Origin: an uncultured Nitrospira sp.
GTDB taxonomy: Bacteria; Nitrospirota; Nitrospiria; Nitrospirales; Nitrospiraceae
Assembly: GCA_902500775.1 (NCBI GenBank)
Contig: CABVRZ010000009.1
Location: 48,014 to 112,013, forward strand
Direction of reading: 5' to 3'
DNA length: 64,000 bases
Position numbers and translations under genes: made by a program
Part shown: piece by piece, positions 62,920 to 64,000 of the stretch
Position numbering within the stretch: the first letter of the stretch is position 1
How the letters are laid out: each line of letters opens with the position of its first letter
Notes under the pieces: generated by a model
The model's input: only the letters and a program-made list of their open reading frames with translations
What the model was told of the DNA's origin: nothing
Databases searched by the model: none

Positions 62920-63252
62920 GTGGACTCATACTATCATTCGCATGATTTGGGAAAGTTTGCCGAGATTGGAAAAGGCAACAAGGAGCTGTGGAACAAGTTC
63001 AAGAGTTACTACGACGCCGTCTTTGCCGAAGGTGCACTGACTGAACGGGAGAAAGCGCTCATTGCCCTAGCCGTCGCCCACACCGTGCAATGTCCCTACT
63101 GCATCGATGCTTATACGCAATCGTCGCTGGAAAAGGGATCGAATATTGAAGAGATGACCGAGGCGGTACACGTCGCATGCGCTATCCGCGGTGGGGCCTC
63201 ACTGGTCCATGGCGTACAGATGCGGAATGTGACGGAGAAGTTGTCGATGTAG
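62920..63252 (+). CDS. AhpD-like carboxymuconolactone decarboxylase family protein
   Basis: 110 residues with a GTG start after AGGAGG. CMD fold with the redox pair CPYC (Cys58, Cys61) and His in AHTVQ before it: ALIALAVAHTVQCPYCIDAY. The N-terminal SYYHSHDLGKFAEIGKGNKE is close to the small peroxidase-like proteins that accompany arsenosugar biosynthesis genes; none of those genes is in the window. Expected to be a peroxidase or redox partner. Confidence 0.82.
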   Translation: MDSYYHSHDLGKFAEIGKGNKELWNKFKSYYDAVFAEGALTEREKALIALAVAHTVQCPYCIDAYTQSSLEKGSNIEEMTEAVHVACAIRGGASLVHGVQMRNVTEKLSM

Positions 63253-63349
63253 CGGCGTGGCTGCTACGCTAATAGAAGGAAGTATCTCGATGGTCTCTTG
63301 AGCTGTGCTAAAGGTCTTCATTCCGAACTGATATCAAGAATGTAGGAAA

Positions 63350-63586
63350 TTACCGATCACGGTCCTTTCGAGTGAGAGCGGCACTGTCACTAAACTTCCA
63401 ATCAGATCGTTTAAGCTGCTCCCGAATCCGGTCGGCCTCTTTCCAAAAGTCCTCTGGTACGTTCTTCGCAGCCTCTTCCAGAATGGCCTTGACCTCTGCC
63501 TGGAGTGACCGTCCTAGAGTTTTCGCGCGCTTTTTAAGTCGAACGACTACGTTATCTGTCAGATTACGCACGAGCAGTTGTGGCAT
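63350..63586 (-). CDS. Orphan ribbon-helix-helix (FitA/VapB-like) antitoxin
   Basis: 78 residues: MPQLLVRNLTDNVVVRLKKR is an Arc-type RHH DNA-binding segment, followed by AKTLGRSLQAEVKAILEEAA (FitA-like helix) and a toxin-binding C-terminal region. In such pairs the VapC/PIN toxin gene follows immediately; the next 97 bp hold no PIN start and then the AhpD-like gene ends on the other strand. The toxin is therefore missing. Confidence 0.75.
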   Translation of the reverse strand: MPQLLVRNLTDNVVVRLKKRAKTLGRSLQAEVKAILEEAAKNVPEDFWKEADRIREQLKRSDWKFSDSAALTRKDRDR

Positions 63587-64000
63587 AGTCCACTCCCTTC
63601 ATCAAACAGGCATGCTTTCTCTGGCAGTCTTTACTTCGACGGCTGCTCATGGCTCAATCCAGCCGCACATCACCCCACCAGCCTCTTCAACCAATCTGCA
63701 CAAGCACGTCCTATGTATCAGGGCAGAAAGAGAAGGAAAGAATGAGACAAGATGTGCCCCCGCTCTTAACTATTCCTCTCAGTGCTATCTGAGTGCATCT
63801 CTATACTCCAGTGCCGTTTTACTTGCCGTCACAAATGATACTAATGATACTAAGGACACCGAACCCTCCAAAGTACTTAACTTTACCCCTCTAGCCCCAC
63901 GGTCCAAATTCTTCAAATACTGTGCGCTATCTTCAACAGGTTTATCATTACTGTCCGGTTAAGCGCTGGGTTGATCTTCTAGGAGCCATGATGGATAGGG
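63587..64000. other. Right-edge region without a complete gene
   Basis: No complete gene. At 63981-63990 an AGGAG is followed by ATGATG, which could be the start of a gene cut by the window edge. The sequence before it (ATTACTGTCCGGTTAAGC around 63948-63965) resembles an insertion-sequence end that I vaguely recall, but I cannot confirm it. Confidence 0.3.

Noticed and set aside
63372..63962. Plus-strand frame of 196 codons at the right end
   Set aside because: It is antisense to the RHH antitoxin and then runs into low-complexity sequence; no motif or ribosome site.
63948..64000. Left end of an insertion sequence with a transposase start
   Set aside because: Only about 50 bp are visible; the terminal repeat partner and coding region are outside the window, so it cannot be supported.

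Overview
The window looks like a stretch of chromosome from a Gram-negative, aerobic, non-enteric bacterium. My best guess is a Nitrospira-type member of Nitrospirota; this rests on gene content and sequence style, not on a search. Outer-membrane and LPS genes (lpxC, gmhA, a heptose-phosphate adenylyltransferase, two SurA/PpiC chaperones, an OmpA-family protein) indicate a double membrane. hemL indicates the C5 route to tetrapyrroles, and sdhCAB with a b558-type membrane anchor indicates respiration. Coding density is high, with many ATGA start/stop overlaps. I found no rRNA, tRNA or CRISPR array.

Layout. 1-3.2 kb: minus-strand operon of a small exported protein, a HAD phosphatase and two M16 peptidase-family proteins (the last runs off the left edge). 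3.3-4.5 kb: secreted barnase-type RNase followed by a barstar-type inhibitor. 4.8-13.7 kb: hemL and many small, often secreted or hypothetical genes, with long gene-poor gaps and a palindromic MITE-like repeat. 13.7-20.8 kb: OmpA-family coiled-coil protein with twelve 21-residue repeats, a methyltransferase, a ricin-lectin/galactose-oxidase fusion, a protoglobin and a thioesterase. 21-23 kb: a decayed pocket with Mrr and GIY-YIG remnants next to an apparently intact CARF protein of the Cas02710 type. 23-35 kb: gmhA, a deoxyhypusine-synthase-like gene, a SprT-like protease, a large hybrid kinase, the heptose adenylyltransferase, mfd and two peptidyl-prolyl isomerases. 34.7-47.7 kb: engB, mtgA, a VOC protein, isoaspartyl peptidase, a BcsA/BcsS exopolysaccharide pair, dtd, ogt, murJ, bactofilin, two TPM proteins, LemA and a PilZ protein. 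47.9-51.3 kb: sdhCAB. 51.5-58.8 kb: a five-gene two-component/c-di-GMP cluster. 59.8-64 kb: lpxC, a HARE-HTH protein, suhB, an AhpD-like protein and an orphan RHH antitoxin.

How parts may work together. The signalling cluster has one membrane-associated sensor kinase without a receiver, followed by four proteins that share a closely related receiver domain but carry different outputs: kinase core, hybrid kinase, HisKA only and GGDEF. The GGDEF protein, the PilZ domains of the BcsA-like synthase and the free PilZ protein would fit a c-di-GMP-controlled exopolysaccharide programme, but this link is inference.

The most unusual observations are: several genes whose -10 box lies only 5-11 nt before the start codon (predicted leaderless or near-leaderless mRNAs); the CARF protein with no CRISPR array beside broken nuclease genes; the tandem receiver-domain cluster including a kinase-like protein without an ATPase domain; a TTTCACG-type repeat that appears to have entered two coding regions in frame; and a decayed second copy of the dtd 3' end.
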